Source: Pseudoalteromonas sp. MSK9-3
GTDB taxonomy: Bacteria > Pseudomonadota > Gammaproteobacteria > Enterobacterales > Alteromonadaceae
Direction: 5' to 3'
DNA: 64,000 bases
Assembly: GCF_003590335.1 (NCBI RefSeq)
Contig: NZ_MIET01000042.1
Coordinates: forward strand, 1 to 64,000
The notes beneath the pieces were generated by a model, which did no database searches, was not told where the DNA came from, and saw nothing but the letters and a program-made list of their open reading frames with translations. The translations under genes were made by a program, and so were the position numbers. Each line of letters starts with the position of its first letter. Position 1 is the stretch's first letter. Positions 43,577 to 54,900 of this stretch are shown in pieces.

Positions 43577-44119
43577 ATGAATAATGTAAACACGCAAAGA
43601 TATGATATTGCTCAGTTGGGCGCACCAGTATTAAGACAGCCCGCGGCTGAAGTAGAAGATATTCTTGCTGATGAGTGTCAGCAATTAATTACCACCATGC
43701 TGCTCGCGGTATCACAAGCGGGTGGTGTGGGGATTGCTGCTCCTCAAATACATCATAGTAAACGCATATTTATTATGTGTTCAAAGCCGAATGCGCGATA
43801 CCCTGATGCACCGTTAATGGAACCCACCGCTATCATCAATCCAGAGGTTGTATCGTATTCAGAAGAAAAAGTGAAAGATTGGGAAGGGTGCTTAAGTGTA
43901 CCCAGTATGCGGGGGTTAGTGCCTAGACATACTGCAATCACCGTTAAATACCTTGACCAACAAGGTAATGAGCAACATAAAACTTTTCATGATTTTGTCG
44001 CACGTATTTTTCAGCATGAACTTGATCACTTAAATGGACTGACGTTTATTGATCAATTAGAGTCAACGCAAGATTTAATCAGTGAAAGTGAATGGTATAA
44101 GCAGTTTGCTAATAGGTAA
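43577..44119 (+). CDS. def: Peptide deformylase (extra copy likely)
   Basis: 180 residues. The three deformylase motifs are present: GGVGIAAPQ, EGCLSVPS with the metal Cys, and QHELDHLNG with the two metal His and catalytic Glu. It removes the N-formyl group from new proteins. It is not next to fmt, so it is probably a second copy unlike the housekeeping def-fmt pair. AAAAAGGAAA RBS. Confidence 0.92.
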   Translation: MNNVNTQRYDIAQLGAPVLRQPAAEVEDILADECQQLITTMLLAVSQAGGVGIAAPQIHHSKRIFIMCSKPNARYPDAPLMEPTAIINPEVVSYSEEKVKDWEGCLSVPSMRGLVPRHTAITVKYLDQQGNEQHKTFHDFVARIFQHELDHLNGLTFIDQLESTQDLISESEWYKQFANR

Positions 44120-44199
44120 TTCAAATTAATTCCACCTTGCAATAACCGTTACAAGAGGTGATATCTGCTACCCTTGTATATATTAAAAGTTCGGTTATG

Positions 44200-44230
44200 A
44201 GCGCCAATCAATGCTGATTGGCGCTATATT
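44200..44230. terminator. Bidirectional terminator between def and the protease gene
   Basis: Stem AGCGCCAATCA / TGATTGGCGCT with loop ATGC, followed by an AT-rich run (ATATTTATTT). The genes on both sides converge on it. Confidence 0.8.
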
Positions 44231-44241
44231 TATTTACTGAC

Positions 44242-47200
44242 TTATTTTTGCTTACGGCGGCGAAGTATTGCAAAAGGTATTGCAAACAGAGCAAGCCAAG
44301 CAAAAGCGCCCGAAGATTCTGAAGATGAGTCTGTTGATGCTGTTGCTACAGGTTGTTCTGTAGTTTTCTCAGGTACGTCTTCGATGTTAATGGTTATTTC
44401 CGTAGCGGCTGAGGTATTGCCTAAACTATCAGTCGCGACGACCATCAGTGTTGCTGTATTATTGCCAAGCTCGTAATCTAAATCAGTCGGCTCGGTGACA
44501 ACGATTTCTCCTTTTTCATTTACCTCAAAAGCTGAATGCGATGAAGAGGTAAGTTCATATGACACCACGTCTAATGTATTTTCTTGTGGTTCCAGTTTTA
44601 ATTTACCCACAACTGTGCCATAGGCTACATTTTCATTTATCGAGAAAGCTTGAGCACTCAGTTTTGGGGGAGTAAACTCGGCTGCACTGTCAGGGATGTT
44701 TTCTATATTAATTGTTATAGGTACTTCTTGAGAAGTATTAGCCATAGAATCAATTGCCATAACCATCAACGTAGCAACATTTTTCCCCATTTCAAAATCC
44801 AGTTCACTAGAGTTAACAACGACAATTTCGCCCTGTGAATTTATCGAAAATGCAGAGTGCGAAGAGGTGCTTACTTTGTATGAAGTCACTTCCAGAGTGT
44901 TGTCTTGTGATACCAATGTTACTTGGCCGATGACAGTGTCGTTCGGTGTGTTTTCAGTAACTGAAAATTGCTGAGCTATTAGCATTGGCGGGGTATATTC
45001 TGCAGCAGTATCAGCAACGTTTTCTATATTGATGGTTACCTGAGTCGGTTTGGAAACGTTATCAAAAACATCGGTGGCAATTACAGAGAGTGTTGCTTGA
45101 TTGTTTCCTATTTCATAATCCAGTTCATCTGAGTTAGTAACAACTACTTCACCACTGGTATTGATTGAAAATGACGTATGTGTAGAAGACTGCACTGCGT
45201 ACTGCTTGATAGCCCTATATTTATCTTGCTCAGCTAACTTCAACTGGCCAATAACAGTGCCTTCAGTTGAGTTTTCAGTGACAGCAAACTCCGCAGATAA
45301 AAGCGTAGGTGGTGTAAAAGGATTTACTTTTTGTAGTATTTCGGGAGTGATGAGTGCCATTACTCCTTCTTGTTCTGCCGAAGTAATAGCAAATATAGAT
45401 TCTGTAGAAATGAAGACCTTTTCACCAGGCGTTATAGATGTAACCGTTGCGCCGGAGGCATCAGTGAACGTGGCTGGCGATGTAGCAAATGTTGTTGAAC
45501 CTGTTAGCGTATCAACGACACTGTAGGAGCCGATATTATAGCCATACCCTACAGAAGCTTCTACTGTTATAGTGTCTTTTAAGTCACTCTCAGCCAGACC
45601 AATTAAGTCCGAACAGCCTGAGAATGTCACCGTATTTGACCCCGCAGTGTGGTACATATTAGTTAAGCTCTTCCAAGAAGGTTTACCATCTATAATTTCA
45701 CCACTGACTGTACGAGAGCGCCCTGGTACAGCTGCATTCTCTCCTACATCACTATATTGAGCCAATGCATAATCAAAGACGCCATCATTATCAATGTCTA
45801 AGTTCATAGCGTAACCGCCAGCTTGGCGTAAGTGAATTAACTCATCACGCAACACAATAGAGGCTGTAAATGCCACACCAGTCTTACAGCTATTAGAGTT
45901 TATGGCGTTAAATGTGGTTGCTAAAATATTGAGTTCTTTTTCTGCCTTACTTACCTCGGTGCCTATTGCGATCAATTGCTCAGAAACAGGAGTTATAGCT
46001 TGAATGCTATTATTTGTTGCACTGATTTTATTATTGGCACTGTCGTACGCTAAGTCTAAACCAATATGTGCTTTGGGTAACATGTGATACACCAAATGCA
46101 AATCATGGTCACCTGCTGTATTTGGATCATCAAAGATTAATGCACCATCAAATTCAGACAAGGTGAGCGCAGGACTTCGCTTTGCTAATTCGTCTGTGTT
46201 GAGTGGGTTTTCTAAGTTCCATTCTGGCAATTTTGTAGGATCAACTGTCAACGTGACATCAAACTGAATGGTTTCTCCCGCTGGAACTGATATTGAGGTG
46301 GGGAACTGCCAGCTAATAGCACCAGTATCAGAGTCATTTTTATAGCGGGCATGTGCGCGCAGGTTGTAAGTTTTATCTTCAGTTGAAAAGCTTTTTACGG
46401 TCACTGCTTTTGTATATGAAGTGGTTTTAGAAATTGCATCAAAACCAAATGACAAAGCTGCTTGATTAGTATCGAATTCTGGTTGGTGTACCCATGCTGC
46501 CACTGGTAAATTAACCGCTTTTTCGACATTAACTAAGCCGGCTCCGATTAAGCTTATAGGTGCTAATGGCGAGTCAGGGTTAACTGATGTTGCTTCTACT
46601 GTAACATTAAGGTCAGCCGTATTCATTAATGTTGCTTTTATTTCTGAAGCGTTGCGTTCAGGTAAAGCCTCACGAATGAGAGCGACTGCACCTGCAACCA
46701 TAGGGCCTGAGAACGAAGTGCCCGTCGCGCCCGCCATTTTATTTTGCGTGCCAGCTGCAGCTACTTGAATGTTAGTGCCCGGAGCTGTGATCTCCGGCTT
46801 TAAAAGTCCATCGACTGATGGTCCACGGGAAGAAAAATCAGCGACTGCACCCGCCATACTTTTCATAGTAACTTGAATTGTGTACTCAACGACTGCGTTA
46901 GCTGCTAATTTGTTTTTTATTGTTTGGCCCGCTTGATAGTTCACCCCGACAGAAGGAATCGTGATTTCTGTCGATGCACCCCCCATTGGTGCTGGTGTGC
47001 CGTCATCTGTATTATTCACAATTATAACGAAAGCGGCACCTCTATTCTGTGCGTTCAACACTTTCGTAGTAAATGCACACCCACCACGGTCAATAAGTAC
47101 CGCTTTGCCCGTAAAGTCTATGTTATCTGCAAATACATCACAGCCACTTTGATTCACTTTTGGGTAAACTAGTTCTGCATCAGTGTGAGAAAATGAAAAT

Positions 47201-48366
47201 GCATTTTGGGGGCCAAAGCTGGCTGATTTTATAACTGCTGTAGCACCTGAGATAGTCCCGCTTGCAAAGCCCTTCTCCAAAGTCGGGTGTGTCATTGCAC
47301 CGACGGATAGTGCGTTAGGGGTCGTACTTGGGCCACCAATACGGAATGGGTGATCACCATCATTCCCAGCTGAAACGACGACGTTCACACCTAACTCAGC
47401 GGCTTGCTGGATAAGGTACTGCGTACCACTGCCAGTGTAAGTATTTCCAAACTCTCCGCCAAGCGACATATTTATCACATCAACACGGTCGGCAATATCA
47501 CCGTCTCCATTAGGATCCATGGCAGATTCAAGGGCAGCTGCTTGTGCTGCGCTTGGGCAACTACCACCGCATACGGAATAGGCATACAGTTCTACATCTG
47601 GCGCGATGCCCGTAACTGAATGAGAGACTGATGTACCATGATCTGTTGGTTGGTCATCGTCAGTCACTACCTTAGGATCATTCTCAATTGGATCTGCATC
47701 ATCTCGAATATAATCGTAACCACCGATGACTTGGCCTTGAGGCCAGGCAACAGTTGTCGGATCTGCTTGGGCTGCTTCATAAGCTTCAACCGTACCTGCA
47801 CTGTCGTTGAATACGATATGGGTGTAATCAATACCAGTGTCTAATACGGCGACTTTTTGGCCAGATCCAGTCGTAATTCCTTGAGCTTTTAAAGGTGTCG
47901 CTTTGATATAGTCTGATGATTCGCTGATGTGAAGCTGAGAGTCGAACATCGGTAGTATCCGCTCCACTCTATCATCTTTTGCAATTGCGCTAAGTGCACT
48001 TTTTGATGCAGTTACAATCAATGTCGGCGCTAAAACGCGTGTTTGGCCAATGATTTTGGCATTAAAATCTAAGCTGTTGAGCTCAAACGTTAGGTCTTGT
48101 TGTAGTTGTGAGATTTGAGCCATCGTTACACGAGCGTCACCAGCTTTATAGGTACCTTCGGCATACAAATTAGCGGCAGAGGTTGCTTTTAAAACAATTA
48201 GGTAAGAAGTTGGCTTATTTTTTTGAGAGTCGGTTGCTAAAAACTTTGTAGCATTAAAGTTTATATGGCTATTGACCGTATCAGTTGTTTTAGCTGAAAC
48301 ATTTGCAGTTAATAACACGCTGGCAATCGCAATTGAAATTGTTGTTCTTTTTATATGTTGAGGCAT
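44242..48366 (-). CDS. Secreted S8 subtilisin-like protease with cadherin repeats and GlyGly-CTERM
   Basis: 1374 residues. Signal peptide about 1-25, then an inhibitor-I9-like prodomain (YLIVLKATSAANL to about 140). Catalytic triad: Asp176 in VAVLDTGIDYTH, His243 in DHGTSVSHS, Ser551 in TGTSFSGPMVAGA; a protease-associated (PA) insert lies between them (about 400-490). After an Ig/Fn3-like part, three cadherin-like repeats of about 95 residues each occupy about 1035-1335 (TPPTLLSAEFAVTENSTEGT and its two copies). The end, SSESSGAFAWLALFAIPFAI plus RRRK, is a GlyGly-CTERM-type anchor processed by a rhombosortase, so the mature enzyme is surface-exposed or secreted. Function: extracellular protein degradation. 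RBS GGGAAA precedes the ATG. Confidence 0.95.
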   Translation of the reverse strand: MPQHIKRTTISIAIASVLLTANVSAKTTDTVNSHINFNATKFLATDSQKNKPTSYLIVLKATSAANLYAEGTYKAGDARVTMAQISQLQQDLTFELNSLDFNAKIIGQTRVLAPTLIVTASKSALSAIAKDDRVERILPMFDSQLHISESSDYIKATPLKAQGITTGSGQKVAVLDTGIDYTHIVFNDSAGTVEAYEAAQADPTTVAWPQGQVIGGYDYIRDDADPIENDPKVVTDDDQPTDHGTSVSHSVTGIAPDVELYAYSVCGGSCPSAAQAAALESAMDPNGDGDIADRVDVINMSLGGEFGNTYTGSGTQYLIQQAAELGVNVVVSAGNDGDHPFRIGGPSTTPNALSVGAMTHPTLEKGFASGTISGATAVIKSASFGPQNAFSFSHTDAELVYPKVNQSGCDVFADNIDFTGKAVLIDRGGCAFTTKVLNAQNRGAAFVIIVNNTDDGTPAPMGGASTEITIPSVGVNYQAGQTIKNKLAANAVVEYTIQVTMKSMAGAVADFSSRGPSVDGLLKPEITAPGTNIQVAAAGTQNKMAGATGTSFSGPMVAGAVALIREALPERNASEIKATLMNTADLNVTVEATSVNPDSPLAPISLIGAGLVNVEKAVNLPVAAWVHQPEFDTNQAALSFGFDAISKTTSYTKAVTVKSFSTEDKTYNLRAHARYKNDSDTGAISWQFPTSISVPAGETIQFDVTLTVDPTKLPEWNLENPLNTDELAKRSPALTLSEFDGALIFDDPNTAGDHDLHLVYHMLPKAHIGLDLAYDSANNKISATNNSIQAITPVSEQLIAIGTEVSKAEKELNILATTFNAINSNSCKTGVAFTASIVLRDELIHLRQAGGYAMNLDIDNDGVFDYALAQYSDVGENAAVPGRSRTVSGEIIDGKPSWKSLTNMYHTAGSNTVTFSGCSDLIGLAESDLKDTITVEASVGYGYNIGSYSVVDTLTGSTTFATSPATFTDASGATVTSITPGEKVFISTESIFAITSAEQEGVMALITPEILQKVNPFTPPTLLSAEFAVTENSTEGTVIGQLKLAEQDKYRAIKQYAVQSSTHTSFSINTSGEVVVTNSDELDYEIGNNQATLSVIATDVFDNVSKPTQVTINIENVADTAAEYTPPMLIAQQFSVTENTPNDTVIGQVTLVSQDNTLEVTSYKVSTSSHSAFSINSQGEIVVVNSSELDFEMGKNVATLMVMAIDSMANTSQEVPITINIENIPDSAAEFTPPKLSAQAFSINENVAYGTVVGKLKLEPQENTLDVVSYELTSSSHSAFEVNEKGEIVVTEPTDLDYELGNNTATLMVVATDSLGNTSAATEITINIEDVPEKTTEQPVATASTDSSSESSGAFAWLALFAIPFAILRRRKQK

Positions 48367-48833
48367 ACTTTCCCTGAATAGCTTTGTTAATTCTGATTAT
48401 TTTTTGTTTTCAACGTTGATACGCTGTTCCTTTTATTATACCAAAAGAAACATGTGTTAATACAAGGTTTACTGATTTGTGCTGCTTTTTATGTGTCTTT
48501 TTTACAATAATTCTTAGTATATTTAATATTTAGCGTTTCTGTATTGCATGACACACAGTTAATTATTTGGCTATTCTTGCGTTTTTGTTTTTGAGGAATA
48601 AAAATTTCAATGTGTTGCTAATGGTAGTATTGCGTCTGCCATTGAGGCATGAAAATTAAGCTATATGTTTATAAATCTATTTCCTATTGGAGAGGTTTAG
48701 GTCGCGAGTAGCCTTAAAATAGAAAGATGATTCAATCATTTTAAAAGTTTTAGGGCTGTAATCGGGTGTAATTTAAATCATTATTTAATCGTGTGACAAT
48801 ATATCTACTGTTATACATTTTAGAAGCTTAGCT
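48367..48833. promoter_or_regulatory. Divergent intergenic region
   Basis: About 470 bases between the protease gene (minus) and the Tat-signal gene (plus), AT-rich with no gene. It must contain promoters for both; no operator was recognised. Confidence 0.4.
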
Positions 48834-49535
48834 ATGGAACGCCGCACCTTTTTAAAATCAACCTCTGCGCTTTTTTCTGCAGGGTTTCTTGGGTTTACAG
48901 CTCATGCTCAAGAGCAAAAAAATAATACCCATGTTGACCAAATGACACAACGACTGTCGGTTGCTGCCTTGCGTAAATTAAATATCTCTTTTCCTAGCAT
49001 GGTGGTTATTACGCCAACAGGAGAGACGGTTGAGGTTCAGCTAAAGCCGCGAATAATTCGTCGTTACGCACATTCTATCTATGTGTATTTTGAGCAGGTG
49101 AAAGAAATTAGTATTTTTACGTTGCAAGGCGAGAGTGCCGGTAAAATTCATTTACCAGACTCTATGGAGAGTATTAAAGACTTCGCCATTGATCACACGC
49201 TCCAATCAGTACATATATTAGAATACGGTAAGCATAGCATTTCAACCCTTGATTTTTATGGCCAGACTGTAGCAAGTATTGGGGATTTTGGGATTGAATT
49301 AATGCAAGATCTCAATGGACCAAAAAGCTTGACGGTCGATGAGCAAAGTAATATTCACGTTCTAACCGGTAATGACAATATTATACGTGTTTACGCTGCA
49401 AATGGTGTATATGTGTCTTCATATAACCATATTGGCCGAAATATAGGGCATATTAGGCAAATAGATGGTTATAAGGTGATCAGCGGTGTCGGTGGTAAAT
49501 TTAATGACAAAGTGACGGTGCTGTCGGGTCATTAA
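48834..49535 (+). CDS. Tat-exported NHL/propeller-like protein
   Basis: 233 residues. The N-terminus MERRTFLKSTSALFSAGFLG carries the twin-arginine motif RRTFLK followed by a hydrophobic stretch and AHA-QE cleavage, so it is exported folded by the Tat system. The rest has repeated strands such as LNGPKSLTVDEQSNIHVLTG and IIRVYAANGVYVSSYNHIG typical of NHL- or SBBP-type propellers, here too short for a full six-blade ring. Tat export suggests a cofactor or fast folding. Function unknown. Confidence 0.7.
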   Translation: MERRTFLKSTSALFSAGFLGFTAHAQEQKNNTHVDQMTQRLSVAALRKLNISFPSMVVITPTGETVEVQLKPRIIRRYAHSIYVYFEQVKEISIFTLQGESAGKIHLPDSMESIKDFAIDHTLQSVHILEYGKHSISTLDFYGQTVASIGDFGIELMQDLNGPKSLTVDEQSNIHVLTGNDNIIRVYAANGVYVSSYNHIGRNIGHIRQIDGYKVISGVGGKFNDKVTVLSGH

Positions 49536-49555
49536 TCTGTATAAGTTGCAGTGAT

Positions 49556-49591
49556 AAAGCATCATATATTCCACTGTGTATGATGCTTTTA
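49556..49591. terminator. Bidirectional terminator
   Basis: AAAGCATCATA / TATGATGCTTT with a 12-base loop, T run on the plus side, between the convergent Tat-protein and monooxygenase genes. Confidence 0.85.
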
Positions 49592-49600
49592 GTTAAGTGC

Positions 49601-50746
49601 TTATATTTTTTCTGCTAACAGCTTTCGCCAACCAACCACATTTGCCGGACCTGTGCGGCGAATAATAAAGTTTCTTACTAACCGACCTATAAAGTTTTGC
49701 CCTAACCCTGCAAGCTTTATAATTTTATTTGATTCTTGGACTGTCCAAGCGACTCGTGCGCTGCGGGCTTGTTGATAATTTTCCAGCGCGAGCTTTATAT
49801 CTACCTGATTATCAGCCAGTTGATCAGCTAAACAGTTTACATCTTCTAAAGACATACCTGCGCCTTGTTGCAAACTGGGTGGGCAACCATGCAGGGAATC
49901 ACCAATTAATACTACATTGTTATAAACAGACTCCGTTTTAGCGACACTCTTTAAGCCACCTCGAATAATATGGTCATTGTCTGGCATGTTATCTAGGCAA
50001 TGTTTTATGGGGGCTGCATAGTTGGCAAATACGGCATTTAACGCAGTTTTGACGGGCATAGCAGAGTATTGACCTGTGGGGTCGATAACATGACCATAGC
50101 AGTACACTTCCTCATTACTAATGGGGTAAATCATAAATAATGACGTGTCACCTACGTAGTACACGGGCTGAAAGTCTTGTGAAGGCTTTTGAGTGATAAA
50201 ACGCCAATTTGTCACGGTATGCTTTAGTAACGGCGTGTCAGGTTGGATAATTCCCCTAACTTGTGAGTAAATTCCATCTGCGCCGACCACCAAATCGTAG
50301 TGCTGAGTGTGCCCGTTATTGAACGTCACGGTAGCACCTTCACCGGTTTGTTCAATATGTGTCAGGCAAGTATCAAGCGTGATTTCTTCGGTGATGTCTT
50401 TTCGGAGTATATTCATCAGTGCATCGCGCTTTAGAGCGACAAAGGGCGCTTTATTTAATGGGGCATCATTAAGCGACGCTTTAGCGAGTGTTTTGCCATT
50501 TGATAGTGCATACTCAATTTGATTTACTTGATGCGCGCACGCCATAACTTGGTCAACTAAGTTTAGCTTTTTAAGCTCAATCATTGCGTTGGCAGGCAAA
50601 CAGATGGCGGCGCCTTCATTGGTTAAACTAGGCGACTTTTCAATAATATCAACTTGATGGCCCTGTGCTTTTAAACGACGAAATAAGGCACTTCCAGCGA
50701 TCCCCGCACCAACAATCAGTATACGTATATTTTCCAATTTACTCAT
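49601..50746 (-). CDS. FAD-dependent monooxygenase (UbiH/PHBH-like)
   Basis: 381 residues from ATG 50746 (GAGG upstream); the longer frame adds no conserved sequence. The FAD-binding GxGxxG is in ILIVGAGIAGSALFRRL, the DG motif in LVVGADGIYSQVRG and the GD motif in VVLIGDSLHGCPPSLQQGAG, in the order of group A flavoprotein hydroxylases. These use NADPH and O2 to hydroxylate aromatic or polycyclic substrates. Substrate unknown. It is followed in the same direction by nothing and preceded by ogt (118 bases). Confidence 0.9.
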   Translation of the reverse strand: MSKLENIRILIVGAGIAGSALFRRLKAQGHQVDIIEKSPSLTNEGAAICLPANAMIELKKLNLVDQVMACAHQVNQIEYALSNGKTLAKASLNDAPLNKAPFVALKRDALMNILRKDITEEITLDTCLTHIEQTGEGATVTFNNGHTQHYDLVVGADGIYSQVRGIIQPDTPLLKHTVTNWRFITQKPSQDFQPVYYVGDTSLFMIYPISNEEVYCYGHVIDPTGQYSAMPVKTALNAVFANYAAPIKHCLDNMPDNDHIIRGGLKSVAKTESVYNNVVLIGDSLHGCPPSLQQGAGMSLEDVNCLADQLADNQVDIKLALENYQQARSARVAWTVQESNKIIKLAGLGQNFIGRLVRNFIIRRTGPANVVGWRKLLAEKI

Positions 50747-50864
50747 AACCTCAATAAAAAGATCAATGTTAAAGCGTTTACCAAAGACTTTTTTGATAAC
50801 GACTGATCTGGAAAGTATCATCGTTTTGAGTTGCGAGTAAAGAGAGAGCCTACCCTACATTCAG

Positions 50865-51398
50865 TTAGCCTAAATATTGTGTTTTTGATTGGCGAGTATG
50901 TAACACGTTTTTTATATCAAGCCGTTTGGTTTCATTAGACGCTTTGACATAAATGCCCTCATGTTCGAGTAACCATAATTTACGTTCTATCCCCCCTGCA
51001 TACCCTGTTAACTTTCCACTGCTAGCAATAACGCGATGGCAAGGCACAATAATACTGATTGGGTTCCTGCCATTGGCCCCCCCAACAGCTTGCGAGCCTT
51101 TTGGACGGCCCACTTGCTGGGCAATATCTAAGTAAGAACGCGTTTCACCAAATGGGATGTTATTTAAGGATTGCCATACTTGCTGTTGAAAATCAGTACC
51201 TACCGGGTCAAGTGGTATCGTAAAAGTGTTGCGTGACCCCTGAAAGTACTCAGTGAGTTGTTTAATACACATATGAGTAATTTTATTAGGGTTTGCTGCG
51301 TTGACTTGCTCACCACAAAATATGACGTGTCTTAGGCCTTTTTCAGATGATACACACTCGATTGTACCAAGGGGGGTGTTTAAGTAATCAACGAACAT
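50865..51398 (-). CDS. ogt: Methylated-DNA--protein-cysteine methyltransferase
   Basis: 177 residues. The active-site motif is IIVPCHRVI with acceptor Cys120, the DNA-binding helix-turn-helix region is RSYLDIAQQVGRPKGSQAVG with the arginine finger, and the C-terminal LTGYAGGIERKLWLLEHEG is diagnostic. It repairs O6-alkylguanine by suicidal transfer of the alkyl group. RBS GAGGA. Confidence 0.95.
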   Translation of the reverse strand: MFVDYLNTPLGTIECVSSEKGLRHVIFCGEQVNAANPNKITHMCIKQLTEYFQGSRNTFTIPLDPVGTDFQQQVWQSLNNIPFGETRSYLDIAQQVGRPKGSQAVGGANGRNPISIIVPCHRVIASSGKLTGYAGGIERKLWLLEHEGIYVKASNETKRLDIKNVLHTRQSKTQYLG

Positions 51399-51875
51399 TA
51401 ATTCGGTTCCTCAAAGAATTCTAGTAATACAGCTTATCATACTCGAAGATTTCAGAGGGTTCTGGCCGCAACTCGCACTGACTGTTAGCAAGTGTTCTGG
51501 ACAAAGTTAGAACAATGAAGAGTTGTTGCATTTAATAAGTAACGCAAGGCATAAGTTCATTTTAAATCGCATGTTATTTGAGCGTAGTGTAAATGAATGT
51601 AAAAATTGTATCGTTCCAAGTTGTTTATTATAGGTGTAAGTTGTATATAAAGTGTGTTTATTTTGTTTTTCCTAACTCTCTCCATTTTATTTTTTACATT
51701 AAAACTAGAAGGTTATTTATGTTTAAATTATATTTAAATTTAATTTAATCAGTGGCTTAGGTTTTTGTTCTCAGCCTTTCACTTGTTAATTTTTATCGGG
51801 GTTTTTTGTTGTAAATTCGTGTCGAGTAATTGATTTAATTTTAATAAAAAATTCATAATACATTATTATAGTCCC
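51399..51875. other. Long non-coding region upstream of the giant nuclease gene
   Basis: About 480 AT-rich bases with no gene. A terminator at its right end in the plus direction implies a transcript within this region that stops before the nuclease gene. Confidence 0.5.
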
Positions 51876-51903
51876 AGCCCATTTTGTGAATGGGCTTTTT
51901 TGT
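51876..51903 (+). terminator. Terminator in the leader of the giant nuclease gene
   Basis: AGCCCATT / AATGGGCT with a TTGTG loop and a run of seven T. No coding gene precedes it on this strand for 480 bases, and the nuclease start codon is 79 bases downstream. It may act as an attenuator or end a small RNA. Confidence 0.85.
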
Positions 51904-51981
51904 ATAAAAAGTAAGCTAATAAATCTCGGTTTTAATAACTTCATTAAAACCAAAGAGATAAAATACACACACGGGAATATT

Positions 51982-54900
51982 ATGTCTAATTACACACGCG
52001 CTTACAGGCGATTGCGATATTTAAAACGCAGTATGATCGCCGGGGTATGTGCGAACCTTGTTATGGGTCAAGCGACAGCTAATGTTATTTTTACTGAGTA
52101 TGTTGAAGGAGGCGGAAGTAACAAAGCACTGGAGATCACCAATGTTGGCGCATCTAGCGTCGATTTAACTCAGGTTTCAATTGCATTAACCACCAATGGT
52201 AAAGTTCACGCTGATGTAACGCCAATTACACTCTCTGGTACTTTAGCCGCAGGAAGCAGTTATGTATTGACTAATGGTGGCGCGGTCGATGCGCTAAAAG
52301 CATTCAGCGATACAACCAGTAATGCGACTAGCTTTAATGGTGATGACGCGTTAACACTATTTTTTAATAGCAAAGTGGTTGATAGCTTTGGGCAAGTGGG
52401 CACTGATCCGGGTAAAAACTGGGGCAGTGGTGATACCAGCACACTCGATAGAACTTTGCGCCGTAAAACTGGCATCATTGTGGGAGATACGGTCTATGAT
52501 GATGCGTTTACCCCCTCTAATGAATGGGTCGGTTTTGCTAAAGATACCTTTGATGGCTTAGGCTGCTCTGGGGTCGCGGCATGTGGTGGAAATGGTAATA
52601 TACCCTCTAAAATTAGTGGGGCCGCGAAAACCGTAGTTAATGCCGGCACCCGCTATGACTTTACGCCAAGTGTGACCAACCTTGATAACGACTCCCTTAT
52701 TTTTACTATTGAAAATAAACCCGCATGGGCTGAATTTGATGCAACGACAGGCCGGCTTTCAGGAGACATTACAGCTGCTGATATTGGAAACCACACTGAT
52801 ATTGTGATAATCGTCAGTGATGGAACCGCTTCTGATGCACTGGCGTCTTTCTCTATATTAGTGAGGCCAGCAGGGACAAATGATGTACCACAAATAACCG
52901 GCACCCCTGCATTATCGATTCAAGCAACTCGGTCTTACAACTTTACGCCGAGTGCGACGGATACTGAAAACGATACATTGGTTTTTACGATTGATAATAA
53001 GCCGAGTTGGGCCGTATTTGATACACAATCAGGAAGACTGAGCGGTGCGCCCAGTGACTCACAGGTTGGGGCGTATGCTGATATCACCATCTCTGTTTCT
53101 GATGGGCATAATACTGCGCAAAGCCTGCCTTCGTTCTCTATTACGGTGACAGATAAGCCAGGCAGTAATTATGATTACAGCCAATACTATGCCTCAGCAA
53201 TTGGCAAAACTGATACGGAACTTGAGCAGGCTTTGGCATTGGTTGCACGTCAAGGCCAGCAGCAAATGACTTATTCGCAAGTATGGGACGCACTTAAGTA
53301 TTCAGATGAAGATCCGCAAAACTCAGAGAATGTGATTTTGTTTTACACTGGCCTCAGCCAAGCCAAAAATACCAATGGTGGTGGAACAACACAGTGGAAC
53401 CGAGAACACAGCTGGCCAAAGTCTCATGGCTTTCCTGAACAAAATCAATATGGTTACACTGATATACATCATTTGCGTCCTACCAATGTCAAAGTAAACT
53501 CTGCGCGCAGTAATAAAGATTATGATGAGGGGGGGGCTCCGGTAAGCGGTGCTCCTGGTAACTTTACTGACGATGACTCGTTTGAGCCACGTGATGCAGT
53601 CAAAGGTGATGCAGCACGTATGATGTTTTACATGGCCGTACGCTATGATGGTACAGACGGCAACATGCCGGACTTAGAATTGGTTAACGCGGTAAGTGGC
53701 AGTAAATCACCAACGTTAGGTGTATTGTGTAATTTAATGCAATGGCATCGTCAGGATCCTATCGATACCTTAGAGCGTGATCGCCATCAACGCATTGTAG
53801 AGCAGCAGGGTAACCGTAATCCGTTTGTCGATAATGGCGATTTCGCTGAATTATTGTTTGGCAAAACCTGCCCAAAAATAGGCCCGACAGCGCCAGTTAT
53901 TGGCGGCTCCCCGGTACTTAGCATCGGTGCTGGCAGTGCCTATAGCTTTGTGCCATCAGCAAGCGATGTGAATCGTGATACGTTAGCGTTTTCCGTGGTG
54001 AATAAACCAACATGGGCTGAGTTTAACAGCGTCACAGGTGCATTGACTGGGACGCCTGAAATAGCTGATATTGCGACATATCGTGATATTCAAATCTCCG
54101 TGAGCGATGGTACATTCAATACGAGTTTGACAGCGTTTAATATTGACGTGGTTGACCCAAAAACCATTAAGCACCCCCCGACACTCTCAGGTGTACCAAG
54201 TACAGGTGTGTTAATTGATCAGGTATATCGTTTTGTGCCTACTGCGCATGACAGTGATAATGATAGCTTAACTTTTAGCATTGTTAATAAACCAAGCTGG
54301 GCTGCATTTAATACCAGTACGGGTGAGCTGTCTGGCACACCAACGAATTCGGACAAAGGGAGTTATACCGCGATTGTTATCAGTGTGACCGATGGTAATA
54401 CCGCAGCGGTTGAACTTGCGCCTTTTTCAATTTTAGTCAGTAATGATGCGCCTGTGAATAATGTCATTTTTACCGAATATATTGAAGGCAGCAGTAATAA
54501 TAAAGCCATTGAGATTACAAACTTCACTGGGGATAACCTAGATTTAAGTCGCGTTAAAATAGTGCTTGCGGACAATGGTAAACCATTGGCAACTGCAGGA
54601 CTACGCACGCAAATCTTATCAGGGGTATTAGCCGATAAAGCAAGCTATGTGATTGCCAATAGTGGTGCCAATGAGGAGATAAAGGGTCGTCAAAATAGCA
54701 CCAGTACAGTGACTTATTTTAATGGTGACGATACCTTGGTGCTCATGGTCGATGAGAAAGTCACCGATGTGTTTGGCCAATTAGGGACAGATCCAGGCAG
54801 TAGCTGGGGCTCAGGTGATACATCAACAAAAGATAAAACGCTGCGACGCAAAGCGGGTATTACAGCCGGTGATATAAATGCCACTGACGTATTTAACCCC

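Noticed and set aside
46924..47172. Plus-strand frames opposite the S8 protease
   Set aside because: The protease frame is continuous with its catalytic motifs here, so the opposite-strand frames are shadows.
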